NCBI RefSeq assembly: GCF_001544615.1
Contig: NZ_FCNV02000023.1
Coordinates: forward strand, 1-32,795
Reading direction: 5' to 3'
Origin: Caballeronia concitans
GTDB taxonomy: Bacteria; Pseudomonadota; Gammaproteobacteria; Burkholderiales; Burkholderiaceae
Length of the DNA: 32,795 nucleotides
A model generated the notes under the pieces. That model ran no database searches. It had not been told where the DNA came from and worked only from the letters and a program-made list of their open reading frames with translations. The position numbers and the translations under genes were made by a program. Positions 25,455-32,795 of the stretch are shown in pieces. How positions within the stretch are numbered: the stretch's first letter is position 1; each line of letters begins with the position of its first letter.

Positions 25455-26465
25455 GTGGTTCAACGCATACTCGAAGCCGGCTCGATCGAATCGCTCGATC
25501 AGTCGGCCATTCCCCGGCTGCGCATGCCGGAACGCGCAACCGTTTTCAGCGCGCGCGCCGCGCGCCTGCGCCAGCTCGCCGACGCGAGCAACCCCATCTC
25601 GGGCTATCTGCGCCTGATGTCCGCGCTCGCCGATGCGCAACAACGCGTGCTCGCCGATTTCACCGCGCCCATGCCTTCGCGCGAATCGATCGACCTGAAT
25701 CAGCGTCATTCCATGCCGATCGTTCCCGCGCTCACCGACGCCCGCGATCCCGCCTGGCGCGACGTGCTCTTCATGCTGCTCGACCGCATCGAGACGGCCG
25801 GCGCGCTCACGCCCGCGCTCGCGCAACTCGTCGCGCGTCTGCGCACGACCGAAGCCGCCGCGCTCGACGCCCAGGCCGACGCCATCCTCGCGCTGCGTTT
25901 CGCCGACATCGAGCCAGCCGGCGCGCCGTTCATCATGGCCGCGCTGCAAGTGTTGTGGACCGATATCGCGAGCCGCATCGCCGCAACGGACGTGCCGTAT
26001 GTCGACGCGCCCGGCGTCTGCCCCGTGTGCGGCACCATGCCGGTCGCGAGCATCGTGCGCGTCGGCGGCGTGCACGAAGGCTATCGCTACGTGCAATGCG
26101 GCCTCTGCTCGACCGAATGGCACGTGGTGCGCGCGAAGTGCTCCAACTGCGATTCGACGAAAGGCATCGCCTATCACGCGATGGACGCCGCCGAGCAGGC
26201 GCCGGAGGACGAACAGGCCAAGGCGGAACGCGCGCGCAACGCGCCGCTGAAGGCGGAGTCGTGCGACGAATGCGGCACGTATCGCAAGATCGGCTATCAA
26301 GACAAGGCCTACGACTTCGAACCCTTCGCCGACGACCTCGCGAGCCTCACGCTCGATCTGCTGATGAGCGACGCCGGTTTCCAGCGCGCGTCGCCGCATC
26401 CGTGGCTGTGGCCGGAGCAGCCGGGCGAGGCGAACGGACCGGGCGCATCGGACGAAGAAACATGA
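25455..26465 (+). CDS. fdhE: Formate dehydrogenase accessory protein FdhE
   Basis: A 336-residue cytosolic maturation factor. The N-terminal part is helical; the second half holds four CxxC groups that bind iron: CPVCGTMP near residue 193, CGLCSTEWH near 217, CSNCDSTKG near 230 and CDECGTYRK near 271. FdhE is known to interact with respiratory formate dehydrogenase catalytic subunits before Tat export. The GTG at 25455 is chosen because homologues start (V/M)QRILE and GAGGA lies 9 bases upstream; an ATG at 25395 is in frame but has no ribosome-binding site. ATGA overlap with selA shows translational coupling. Together with selA and selB it matures the selenoprotein encoded by fdnG. Confidence 0.94.
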   Translation: MVQRILEAGSIESLDQSAIPRLRMPERATVFSARAARLRQLADASNPISGYLRLMSALADAQQRVLADFTAPMPSRESIDLNQRHSMPIVPALTDARDPAWRDVLFMLLDRIETAGALTPALAQLVARLRTTEAAALDAQADAILALRFADIEPAGAPFIMAALQVLWTDIASRIAATDVPYVDAPGVCPVCGTMPVASIVRVGGVHEGYRYVQCGLCSTEWHVVRAKCSNCDSTKGIAYHAMDAAEQAPEDEQAKAERARNAPLKAESCDECGTYRKIGYQDKAYDFEPFADDLASLTLDLLMSDAGFQRASPHPWLWPEQPGEANGPGASDEET

Positions 26466-27901
26466 GCGATGTCACCGGCGGCGAGGGACGCGAACTGCGC
26501 GCGCTGATGGCCAGGGTGCCGTCGGTGGAGCGCGTGATGGCGTCGGCGGTGTTCGAGCCGCTCATCGCCGATTACGGACGCACGCAGACGCTCACGATGC
26601 TCCGCGCGACGCTCGACGCCTGGCGCACCGACGCGCAAGCGGGCCGCGCTTCCGTAGATGCCCTCACGGACACCATGCTCGGCCACGCCGTCAGCCTTCG
26701 GCTCGCGAAGCACACGCAAAGCCGCGTGCGAAGCGTGTTCAATCTGACGGGCACCGTGCTGCACACGAATCTCGGCCGCGCGCTCCTGCCCGACGAAGCG
26801 GTGCGCGCGGTCGCCGACGTGCTCACGCGGCCCGCGAATCTCGAATTCGATCTCGATACCGGCGCGCGCGGCGACCGCGACGATCTCGTCAACGATCTCA
26901 TCTGCGAGCTGACGGGCGCCGAAGCCGCGACCGTCGTGAACAACAACGCGGCGGCCGTGCTGCTCACGCTGTCCGCGCTCGCGCCGCGCAAAGAGGTGAT
27001 CGTCTCGCGCGGCGAGCTGGTGGAAATCGGCGGCGCGTTTCGCATTCCCGACATCATGAGCCGCGCGGGTGCGAAGCTGCGCGAAGTCGGCACGACGAAT
27101 CGCACGCATCTGAAGGATTACGACGAAGCGATCAACGCGAAGACCGCGTTGCTCATGAAAGTGCATTGCAGCAATTACGCGGTGACCGGCTTCACGAAGG
27201 AAGTGACGACCGCCGAACTCGCGCCGCTCGCGCGCGAACGCGGCCTGCCCGTCGCGGTGGATCTCGGCAGCGGCACGCTCGTCGATCTCGCGCAATGGGG
27301 CTTGCCGCGCGAAGCGACCGTGCGCGAAACCGTCGAGGCGGGCGCGGATCTCGTCACGTTCAGCGGCGACAAACTGCTCGGCGGGCCGCAAGCAGGGTTG
27401 ATCGTCGGGCGCAAGGATCTGATCGCGAAGATCAAGAAGCATCCGCTGAAGCGCGCGCTGCGCGTCGGCAAGCTGACGCTCGCGGCGCTCGAAGCGGTGC
27501 TGCGGCTTTATCGTTCGCCGGAGACGCTGCAGACGCGCCTCACCACGTTGCGCCTGCTCACGCGTCCCGCCGACGCCATGCGTCTCGCCGCCGAACGCAT
27601 CCAGCCCGCGCTGCAGCGCATGACGGGCGATGCGTTCGCCGTCGCGTGCGAGCCGATGTTCAGCCAGATCGGCAGCGGCGCGTTGCCCGTCGACGTGTTG
27701 CCGAGCTACGGCCTCACCGTGCGGCTGGCGGGCGGCAAGCGCGCGGGCGGCCAGTTGAACCGCATCGAAAAGAAGCTGCGGGCGATGCCGCGCCCGGTGA
27801 TCGGACGCATCGCGGATGGCGCGCTGTGGCTCGATCTGCGCTGCCTCGAAGAATTCGACGAAGCCGCGTTCATCGCCCAGCTCGAAGGCGAGGGCGCATG
27901 A
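26462..27901 (+). CDS. selA: L-seryl-tRNA(Sec) selenium transferase
   Basis: A 479-residue PLP enzyme that converts seryl-tRNA(Sec) to selenocysteyl-tRNA(Sec) with selenophosphate. The N-terminal tRNA-recognition part ([12 protein letters not shown]) and [17 protein letters not shown] precede the PLP domain; the cofactor lysine is about Lys304 in [14 protein letters not shown]. The C-terminal part ends in [18 protein letters not shown]. Length compares with E. coli SelA (463). ATGA overlaps on both sides couple it with fdhE and selB. The selenophosphate donor enzyme SelD is not encoded in the window and must come from elsewhere. Confidence 0.97.
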   Translation: MSDVTGGEGRELRALMARVPSVERVMASAVFEPLIADYGRTQTLTMLRATLDAWRTDAQAGRASVDALTDTMLGHAVSLRLAKHTQSRVRSVFNLTGTVLHTNLGRALLPDEAVRAVADVLTRPANLEFDLDTGARGDRDDLVNDLICELTGAEAATVVNNNAAAVLLTLSALAPRKEVIVSRGELVEIGGAFRIPDIMSRAGAKLREVGTTNRTHLKDYDEAINAKTALLMKVHCSNYAVTGFTKEVTTAELAPLARERGLPVAVDLGSGTLVDLAQWGLPREATVRETVEAGADLVTFSGDKLLGGPQAGLIVGRKDLIAKIKKHPLKRALRVGKLTLAALEAVLRLYRSPETLQTRLTTLRLLTRPADAMRLAAERIQPALQRMTGDAFAVACEPMFSQIGSGALPVDVLPSYGLTVRLAGGKRAGGQLNRIEKKLRAMPRPVIGRIADGALWLDLRCLEEFDEAAFIAQLEGEGA

Positions 27902-29826
27902 TCGTCGGGACGGCGGGGCACATCGACCACGGCAAGACCACGCTCGTGCGCGCGCTGTCGGGCGTCGACACGGACCGGCTGAAGGAAGAGAAGGCGCGCG
28001 GCATTTCCATCGAACTCGGCTACGCGTACGTGCCGCTCGAAGGCGGCGGCATGCTCGGTTTCATCGACGTGCCCGGCCACGAAAAGCTCGTGCATACGAT
28101 GGCGGCGGGCGCGTGCGGCATCGACTTCGCGCTCGTCGTGATCGCCGCCGACGATGGCGTGATGCCGCAGACGCGCGAGCATCTCGCGATTCTGCAACTG
28201 CTCGGCGTGACGCGCGGCGCGGTCGCGGTGACGAAAACCGATCGCGTCGACGAAGCCCGCGTGCGCGACGTGCATGCGCAAATCCGCGCGCTGCTCGCCG
28301 ATACGCCGCTGCGCGATTCCCCGTTTTTCGACACGAACGCCACCACGCCCGGCGATGCCGGCGTCGCCGCGCTCGACGCGCATCTGCGCGACGCCGCCGC
28401 GCACTGGGCCATGCGCCGCGACGACGGCTTTTTCCGGCTGGCGGTGGATCGCGTGTTCACGCTGTCGGGCCAGGGCACGATCGCGACGGGCACCGTGTTC
28501 GCGGGCCGCGCGAACGTCGGCGACGTGCTCGCGCTCGCGCCGCGCGAAGCCGGCAACGAGCCGGTGCGCGTGCGCGGCATTCACGCGCAGAATCGCGCGG
28601 CGCAGACCGGCCGCGCGGGCGAGCGATGCGCGCTGAATCTCGCGGGCATCGAGAAAGACGCGCTTTCGCGCGGCGACTGGATCGTCGATGCGCGGATCGC
28701 GCGGGCGTCCGAGCGGATCGACGTCGAACTGACGCTGCTCGCGGATGCCGGCATCACGCTCACGCATTGGGCGCCGCTGCACGTGCATCTCGGCACGACG
28801 CATCGCGTGGCGCACGTCGCGCTGCTCGAAGCGGATACGCTCGCGGCGGGGCAGGCGGCGCGCGTGCAGCTCGTGTTCGAGCAGGCGATTTGCGCGCTGC
28901 CGGGCGATCGCTTCATCGTGCGCAATGCGCAGGCGAGCCGGACGGTCGGCGGCGGACGCGTGCTCGATCCGTTCGCGCCCGCGCGCAAGCGCCGCACGCC
29001 GCAGCGCCGCGCGTGGCTCGATGCGCTCGCGCTCTGGCTCGACACGGCCCGCGCCGATGCGCTCTTCGACCAGTCGCCGTATGGCCTGCCGCGCTCGCTC
29101 GTCGAACACTCGTGCGGGATGCCGGCGGCGTCGGTCGCCTTGCCGGCGGACTTGCGCCGCGTGCCCGTTCACGACGACGCGCTTCTCATCTCCGCCGCGC
29201 ACTGGAACGCGCTCGCCGCGCGCCTGACCGATGCGCTCGCCGCCTTCCACGAGCGTTTCCCCGACGAACAAGGTCCCGACGCCGCGCGCTTGCGCCGCAT
29301 GGCCGCGCCGCTCGCGCCGGATGCGCTGTGGCGCGCGCTCATCGACGATGCCGTGGCGAACGGCGCCATCGCGCGTAGCGGGCCTTGGCTGCATCTGCCG
29401 TCGCATACGGTGGCGCTCGATGCCGCCGAGGAAGCGCTGGCCGGCGCGGTGCTGGAATCGATCGAACGCGGCCGTTTCGATCCGCCGTGGATGCGCGATC
29501 TCGCGAAGGCGCACGGCGCGCAGGAAGACGACATGCGGCGCCTCTTGCGCAAGCTCGCGCGGCGCGGCGATGTGTTCCAGATCGTGCGCGACCTGTTCTA
29601 TTCGCGCGCGTCGATCGCGGAACTCGCGCGGCTCGCGGCGCAACATGCGCGGGTTCGCGACGGCGCGGCGGATGCCATCGGCGCGGCGGAATTCCGCGAT
29701 GCGACCGGGCTCGGCCGCAAGCGCGCGATCCAGGTTTTGGAGTTCTTCGACAGGGTTGGTTACACTCGTTTTCACCGCGACCTTCACCTGTTGCGCGCCG
29801 ATAGCCGCTGGCACGAGTCAGTCTGA
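27898..29826 (+). CDS. selB: Selenocysteine-specific elongation factor SelB
   Basis: A 642-residue GTPase that brings Sec-tRNA(Sec) to UGA codons followed by SECIS. The GTPase motifs are G1 at residues 7-14 (GHIDHGKT), G3 at 57-61 (DVPGH) and G4 at 112-115 (TKTD). Domains II and III follow, and the C-terminal half holds the four winged helices, of which the last binds the SECIS hairpin. E. coli SelB has 614 residues; the slightly longer length is not unusual. It overlaps selA by ATGA, and 35 bases later a DedA-like gene follows on the same strand without an intervening terminator, so it may be co-transcribed. Confidence 0.97.
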   Translation: MIVGTAGHIDHGKTTLVRALSGVDTDRLKEEKARGISIELGYAYVPLEGGGMLGFIDVPGHEKLVHTMAAGACGIDFALVVIAADDGVMPQTREHLAILQLLGVTRGAVAVTKTDRVDEARVRDVHAQIRALLADTPLRDSPFFDTNATTPGDAGVAALDAHLRDAAAHWAMRRDDGFFRLAVDRVFTLSGQGTIATGTVFAGRANVGDVLALAPREAGNEPVRVRGIHAQNRAAQTGRAGERCALNLAGIEKDALSRGDWIVDARIARASERIDVELTLLADAGITLTHWAPLHVHLGTTHRVAHVALLEADTLAAGQAARVQLVFEQAICALPGDRFIVRNAQASRTVGGGRVLDPFAPARKRRTPQRRAWLDALALWLDTARADALFDQSPYGLPRSLVEHSCGMPAASVALPADLRRVPVHDDALLISAAHWNALAARLTDALAAFHERFPDEQGPDAARLRRMAAPLAPDALWRALIDDAVANGAIARSGPWLHLPSHTVALDAAEEALAGAVLESIERGRFDPPWMRDLAKAHGAQEDDMRRLLRKLARRGDVFQIVRDLFYSRASIAELARLAAQHARVRDGAADAIGAAEFRDATGLGRKRAIQVLEFFDRVGYTRFHRDLHLLRADSRWHESV

Positions 29827-29861
29827 CCGGCCGCGCGGGCCGCTCCCGCGCAGGGCGAACG

Positions 29862-31865
29862 ATGGAGCATGCCTACTACCACTTGCTGCATCTGCTGTCG
29901 GGCCATCCCGAGTGGGCGCTCGCGGTGGTCCTGCTCGCGTCGTTCCTCGAATCCCTCGCATTCGTCGGCACATTCGTGCCCGGCAGCACGGCGATGTTCG
30001 TCGCCGGTGCGCTCGTCGGCGCGGGCGCGCTGAATCTCGGCTGGGTGATGGTCTGCGCGATCGTCGGTGCCATTGCGGGCGACGCGGCCAGCTTCTGGCT
30101 CGGCGCGCGCCATGCGGGCACGATCACGCAAATGTGGCCGTTTCGACGGCATCCGGGCGCGCTCGCCGCGGGCAAGCGCTATTTCGAGGCGCACGGCGCG
30201 AAGAGCGTGGTGCTCGCACGTTTCGTCGGTCCGATGCGCGCGGTCGTGCCGGTCGTCGCGGGAATTTCGGGCATGCCGCCCGCGCGCTTTTTCGTGGTCA
30301 ACGTCGTGAGCGCGCTGATCTGGGCGCCGCTGCATGTCCTGCCGGGCGTCGTGTTCGGCGCGTCGATCGAGCTGGCGGGCGCGGTGTCGATTCGGCTCGT
30401 CGTGATTCTCATCGTCGTGACGGCCCTCGCGTGGCTCGTGTTCAACCTGGCGCGCGTCGTCGTCTCGCATGCGAAGGAATGGACCGTCGCCTCGCGCGAG
30501 CGCTTGCTGGCGTGGGCGCAGCGCAAGGACGCGCGGCCCGCGCGGCTCATCTCCCGCGCGCTTGATCCCGGCAATCCGGCGACCGGACTCATCACCATCA
30601 TCTCGGTGCTGCTGCTCGCGTCGGCGGTGCTGTTCTTCTATGTGCTGACCAATGTGACGCGCGGATCGTCGCTCGTTCAGGTCGATGCGTCGATCTATCG
30701 CCTGTTGCAATCGTTCCGCTCGACATGGGCCGATTCCATTCTCGATGCCGCCGCCGCGCTCGGCAGCATGCCGACCCTGCTCGCGCTCGCCGCGATGGTC
30801 ATCGTATGGATGGTGCTCGAGCGGCGGTGGCGCACGGTGGCGTACTGGCTCGCGGCGGTCGTGTTCTCGCAACTGCTCGTCGCGGTGATCCGCTTCTCGA
30901 CGCATCAGCCGCTGCCGATCTCGTTCGCGCCCGCCGGACGCACGTTCCCGAGCAGCCATCTCGCCGCGACGGTCGTCATCTACGGCTTTCTCGCGTTTCT
31001 GCTGCTGCGGCGCGTCGGCATGCTGACGGGCGTGTTCGTCGCGACGGCGACATCGGGCATCGTCACGGCGGTCGCGCTGGCGGGTTTGTACTTTGGCCGC
31101 TTCACCATCTCCGACGCGCTCGGCAGCGCCGCGCTCGCCGCGAGCTGGGTGTTCCTGATCGCGCTGACCGCCGTGTGGCGCAATCCGGGCAAGCCGAAGC
31201 CGCGTCCGCTGATGCCGTTCGCGGTGCTGGCCGTCATTTCCGCGAGCGTCGCGCTTCAAGTGAGCGACGACACCGAGGCGCACAGCGCGGCGCCCGCGAC
31301 GGTCGTCATCACGCCGATCGAATGGATGGACACCGTATGGCGGCAGTTTTCGTGTTACCGGTCGAGTCTGGACGGCGACCGGCGCGAACCGATCACCGTG
31401 CAATGGGCCGCGTCGCCCGCGGAGATTCGCGCGCAGTTGACTAGCCGCGGCTGGACCGAAGTCAAGGGCGTGACGATGAAAAGCGTGATGTCGGTCGTGT
31501 CGCCGAATGCGCCGGCCACCGCGCTGCCTGCTCTGCCGCGCCTCAACAACGGCGAGCCGTCGAAGCTCGTGTTCACGCGTTCGCCGCGCGGACCGGATCA
31601 GCGCGATGTGCTGCGTTTCTGGCCGACGAACTATGCGGTGCGCGCGCACGCGAACGGGACGCCGGCGCCGGTCTGGCTAGGCTCGGTGGTGCATGAACGG
31701 CTGCGGCGGCCGTCGTGGCCGTTCAACGTGCTGCGTCCGGACGGGCGCGTCGATTCGATGGCGCTGGATCATGGCGATGCATCGCCGTGGCGCGGCATCG
31801 AAATTGCGACGAGCGCCGGGTGCGGCAGCGTGCCGGTGATGCTGGTCGAGTCGAGGCCGAAATGA
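29862..31865 (+). CDS. DedA (VTT) - PAP2-like - LssY C-terminal fusion membrane protein
   Basis: A 667-residue multi-TM protein in three parts. Residues about 1-200 are a DedA/VTT domain: ESLAFVGTFVPGS and ARFVGPMRAVVPVVAGISGMP are its signature loops, with functions in lipid transport across the membrane. Residues about 240-440 match a PAP2 phosphatase: PSSH at 363-366 is kept, but the first motif reads RFSTHQPLP (R expected, L351 found) and the third has Gly408 and Phe414 where Arg and His are expected, Asp418 kept, so catalysis seems doubtful. Residues about 480-667 resemble the LssY C-terminal domain (RGWTEVKG, PVWLGSVVHERL, RPDGRVDSMALDHGD). Bifunctional proteins of this layout are known. 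AGGG precedes the ATG by 6 bases. Confidence 0.85.
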   Translation: MEHAYYHLLHLLSGHPEWALAVVLLASFLESLAFVGTFVPGSTAMFVAGALVGAGALNLGWVMVCAIVGAIAGDAASFWLGARHAGTITQMWPFRRHPGALAAGKRYFEAHGAKSVVLARFVGPMRAVVPVVAGISGMPPARFFVVNVVSALIWAPLHVLPGVVFGASIELAGAVSIRLVVILIVVTALAWLVFNLARVVVSHAKEWTVASRERLLAWAQRKDARPARLISRALDPGNPATGLITIISVLLLASAVLFFYVLTNVTRGSSLVQVDASIYRLLQSFRSTWADSILDAAAALGSMPTLLALAAMVIVWMVLERRWRTVAYWLAAVVFSQLLVAVIRFSTHQPLPISFAPAGRTFPSSHLAATVVIYGFLAFLLLRRVGMLTGVFVATATSGIVTAVALAGLYFGRFTISDALGSAALAASWVFLIALTAVWRNPGKPKPRPLMPFAVLAVISASVALQVSDDTEAHSAAPATVVITPIEWMDTVWRQFSCYRSSLDGDRREPITVQWAASPAEIRAQLTSRGWTEVKGVTMKSVMSVVSPNAPATALPALPRLNNGEPSKLVFTRSPRGPDQRDVLRFWPTNYAVRAHANGTPAPVWLGSVVHERLRRPSWPFNVLRPDGRVDSMALDHGDASPWRGIEIATSAGCGSVPVMLVESRPK

Positions 31866-31887
31866 GCGTACGAGGCGGAGGCGCGGC

Positions 31888-32502
31888 TTGATCCAGATTC
31901 CGCCATCGGCGATAACGCAGTGGGGCGCGGCGGCGGTGTTCGTCAACGTGCTGCTGACGCGCCTGGGCGTGCCGTTGCCGTCCGCGCCGCTGCTCGTGTT
32001 CGCGGGATCGGTGATCGCGAGCGGGCAGCTTTCGTTCTGGCACGTGATGGTGGCGGCGATGGGCGGCGCGCTGCTCGGCGATGCCGTCTGGTTCTCGGCG
32101 GGGCGTCTTTATGGGCGACGGCTCGTCGGGGCGTTGTCGCGCCGGTCGTATGCACTGGATACCGGCATGCGCACGACGAGCGAACTTTTCGGGCGGCATG
32201 GCGCGCCGATCGTGGCGGTATCGAAGTTCGTGCCGGGACTCGGGCTCGTCACGCCGCCGCTGATGGGCACGACGCAGGTCGCCGCGCTCGTCTTCTTTCT
32301 TTGGGATGCGGCGGGGATCGTTTTGTGGGCGGCGTTCTGGATATTGGGCGGCGCGCTGTTTCAGCGGGAATTGCATGTCATGCTTGGCGAATTGCAGACG
32401 CACGGCGCGACGATGATCGACTTGCTGGTGCTGCTTGCGTTGCTGGTGTGGGCGTATCGGCTGCTGCGCCGGCGACAGCCGCGTGATCGCGCGGGTGAAT
32501 GA
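31888..32502 (+). CDS. DedA-family (VTT) membrane protein
   Basis: A 204-residue membrane protein of the DedA family, linked to phospholipid or undecaprenyl-phosphate transport across the inner membrane. Visible marks are TRLGVPLPSAPLLVFAGSVIA in the re-entrant loop, GDAVWFSAGRLYG, and SKFVPGLGLVTPPLMG with the conserved Arg/Pro-Gly context. The start is a TTG at 31888 because GGAGG lies 7 bases upstream and no ATG is near; the first residues are MIQIPPSAITQWG. It begins 22 bases after the DedA-PAP2 gene, so both may share a transcript with selB. The second DedA gene in a row, just before selC, suggests both travel with the sel locus. Its substrate is unknown. Confidence 0.88.
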   Translation: MIQIPPSAITQWGAAAVFVNVLLTRLGVPLPSAPLLVFAGSVIASGQLSFWHVMVAAMGGALLGDAVWFSAGRLYGRRLVGALSRRSYALDTGMRTTSELFGRHGAPIVAVSKFVPGLGLVTPPLMGTTQVAALVFFLWDAAGIVLWAAFWILGGALFQRELHVMLGELQTHGATMIDLLVLLALLVWAYRLLRRRQPRDRAGE

Positions 32503-32542
32503 TGCGTGGGGTGCGCTTCCTGCGTTATATGCATGCCGCCGT

Positions 32543-32548
32543 TATAAT
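32543..32548 (+). promoter_or_regulatory. Likely -10 element of the tRNA-Sec promoter
   Basis: TATAAT is a perfect consensus -10 located 41 bases before the tRNA 5' end. No strong -35 appears 16-18 bases upstream (TGCGTT at 32521-32526 is the nearest). An alternative is that selC is transcribed only from the upstream operon. Confidence 0.5.
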
Positions 32549-32589
32549 CGCTTGCTCTCTCTTCTCATCCTCGATTTTTCCCTCCTCGA

Positions 32590-32685
32590 GGAAGGCATCC
32601 GTATCCGGTGGTGCGGCTGGGCTTCAAACCCAGTTGGGGGTGTCAGACACTCCCAGGTAGGTTCGACTCCTGCTGCCTTCCGCCA
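32590..32685 (+). tRNA. selC: Selenocysteine tRNA, anticodon UCA
   Basis: A 96-base tRNA with the unusual features of tRNA-Sec. The acceptor stem has 8 pairs (GGAAGGCA at 32590-32597 with TGCCTTCC at 32674-32681), discriminator G32682 and encoded CCA at 32683-32685. The anticodon arm CTGGG/CCCAG encloses CTTCAAA, anticodon TCA at 32624-32626, which reads UGA. A long variable arm (GGGGGTGT with ACACTCCC) and a T-arm with TTCGACT follow. It supplies the tRNA that SelA charges and SelB delivers to Sec197 of fdnG. Confidence 0.98.
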
Positions 32686-32795
32686 ATGCGCGGTCCCACT
32701 TACTCTCGCACTCTCTCAGGTAATGTACCGAGAAGTGTGCAAAAAGCTGCTGGCGGGAAAATGCTTAGGAGGGGTGGCCGTGGTGTAAGTTGATG
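32686..32795. other. Window end: 110 bases after selC without recognisable gene
   Basis: The stretch is noticeably less GC-rich than the rest. It contains AGGAGG (32768-32773) and an ATG at the last bases, possibly the start of a gene beyond the window. No terminator for selC and no repeat of the tRNA 3' end was found in what is visible. Confidence 0.4.

Noticed and set aside
27706-31649. Long minus-strand open frames opposite selB and the DedA-PAP2 gene
   Set aside because: Rich in Arg, Glu and His without motifs; the plus-strand genes carry full sets of conserved residues.

Overview
The window looks like a chromosomal segment of a high-GC betaproteobacterium, most likely Burkholderia sensu lato (Burkholderia, Caballeronia or Paraburkholderia). 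This is inferred from the form of the 5S rRNA 3' end, a betaproteobacterial trimeric porin, an HU protein with a Lys/Ala-rich tail, and strong GC3 bias that produces long antisense open frames. It is not a taxonomic proof.

Left part (1-8.3 kb). The window opens in the 3' half of a 5S rRNA gene followed by the terminator of an rRNA operon. Next come a small lipoprotein, a LacI/GntR-type regulator and a XylD-like sugar-acid dehydratase with a perfect GTTACCGGTAAC operator between them. A run of unlinked housekeeping or accessory genes follows: an unknown 111-aa protein, a RomA/NAPE-PLD-type metallo-hydrolase, a DUF1328 membrane peptide and a 56-aa acidic protein (both with clear terminators), a LysE-type exporter and an aldo/keto reductase.

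Middle (8.4-19.7 kb). A fused phospholipase-D/VTT membrane protein is translationally coupled to an EEP-family hydrolase, an arrangement like E. coli clsB-ybhP. After it come an HU-like protein with a histone-H1-like tail, a divergent LysR/SDR pair, a DnaQ-exonuclease/GIY-YIG nuclease fusion, a stand-alone Anbu proteasome-type protease, a porin and a YihY/BrkB membrane protein with an unusual C-terminal tail.

Right part (19.9-32.7 kb): a selenocysteine locus. fdnG, fdxH and the gamma-subunit gene encode a membrane-bound, Tat-exported formate dehydrogenase whose alpha subunit has an in-frame UGA (Sec197) followed at the canonical distance by a bSECIS hairpin with a GGUCU loop and a bulged U. 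Downstream are fdhE, selA and selB with ATGA overlaps, then two DedA/VTT membrane proteins, then selC (tRNA-Sec, anticodon UCA). So the enzyme, its maturation chaperone, the Sec synthase, the Sec elongation factor and the Sec tRNA all lie within about 13 kb; selD and fdhD are not in the window. A chpS-chpB toxin-antitoxin pair sits antisense between the gamma-subunit gene and fdhE.

I did not find a clearly unprecedented system. The most interesting points are the DedA-PAP2-LssY fusion whose PAP2 catalytic residues appear lost, the PLD-VTT fusion with its EEP partner, the toxin-antitoxin pair inside the selenoprotein locus, and two DedA genes lodged between selB and selC.
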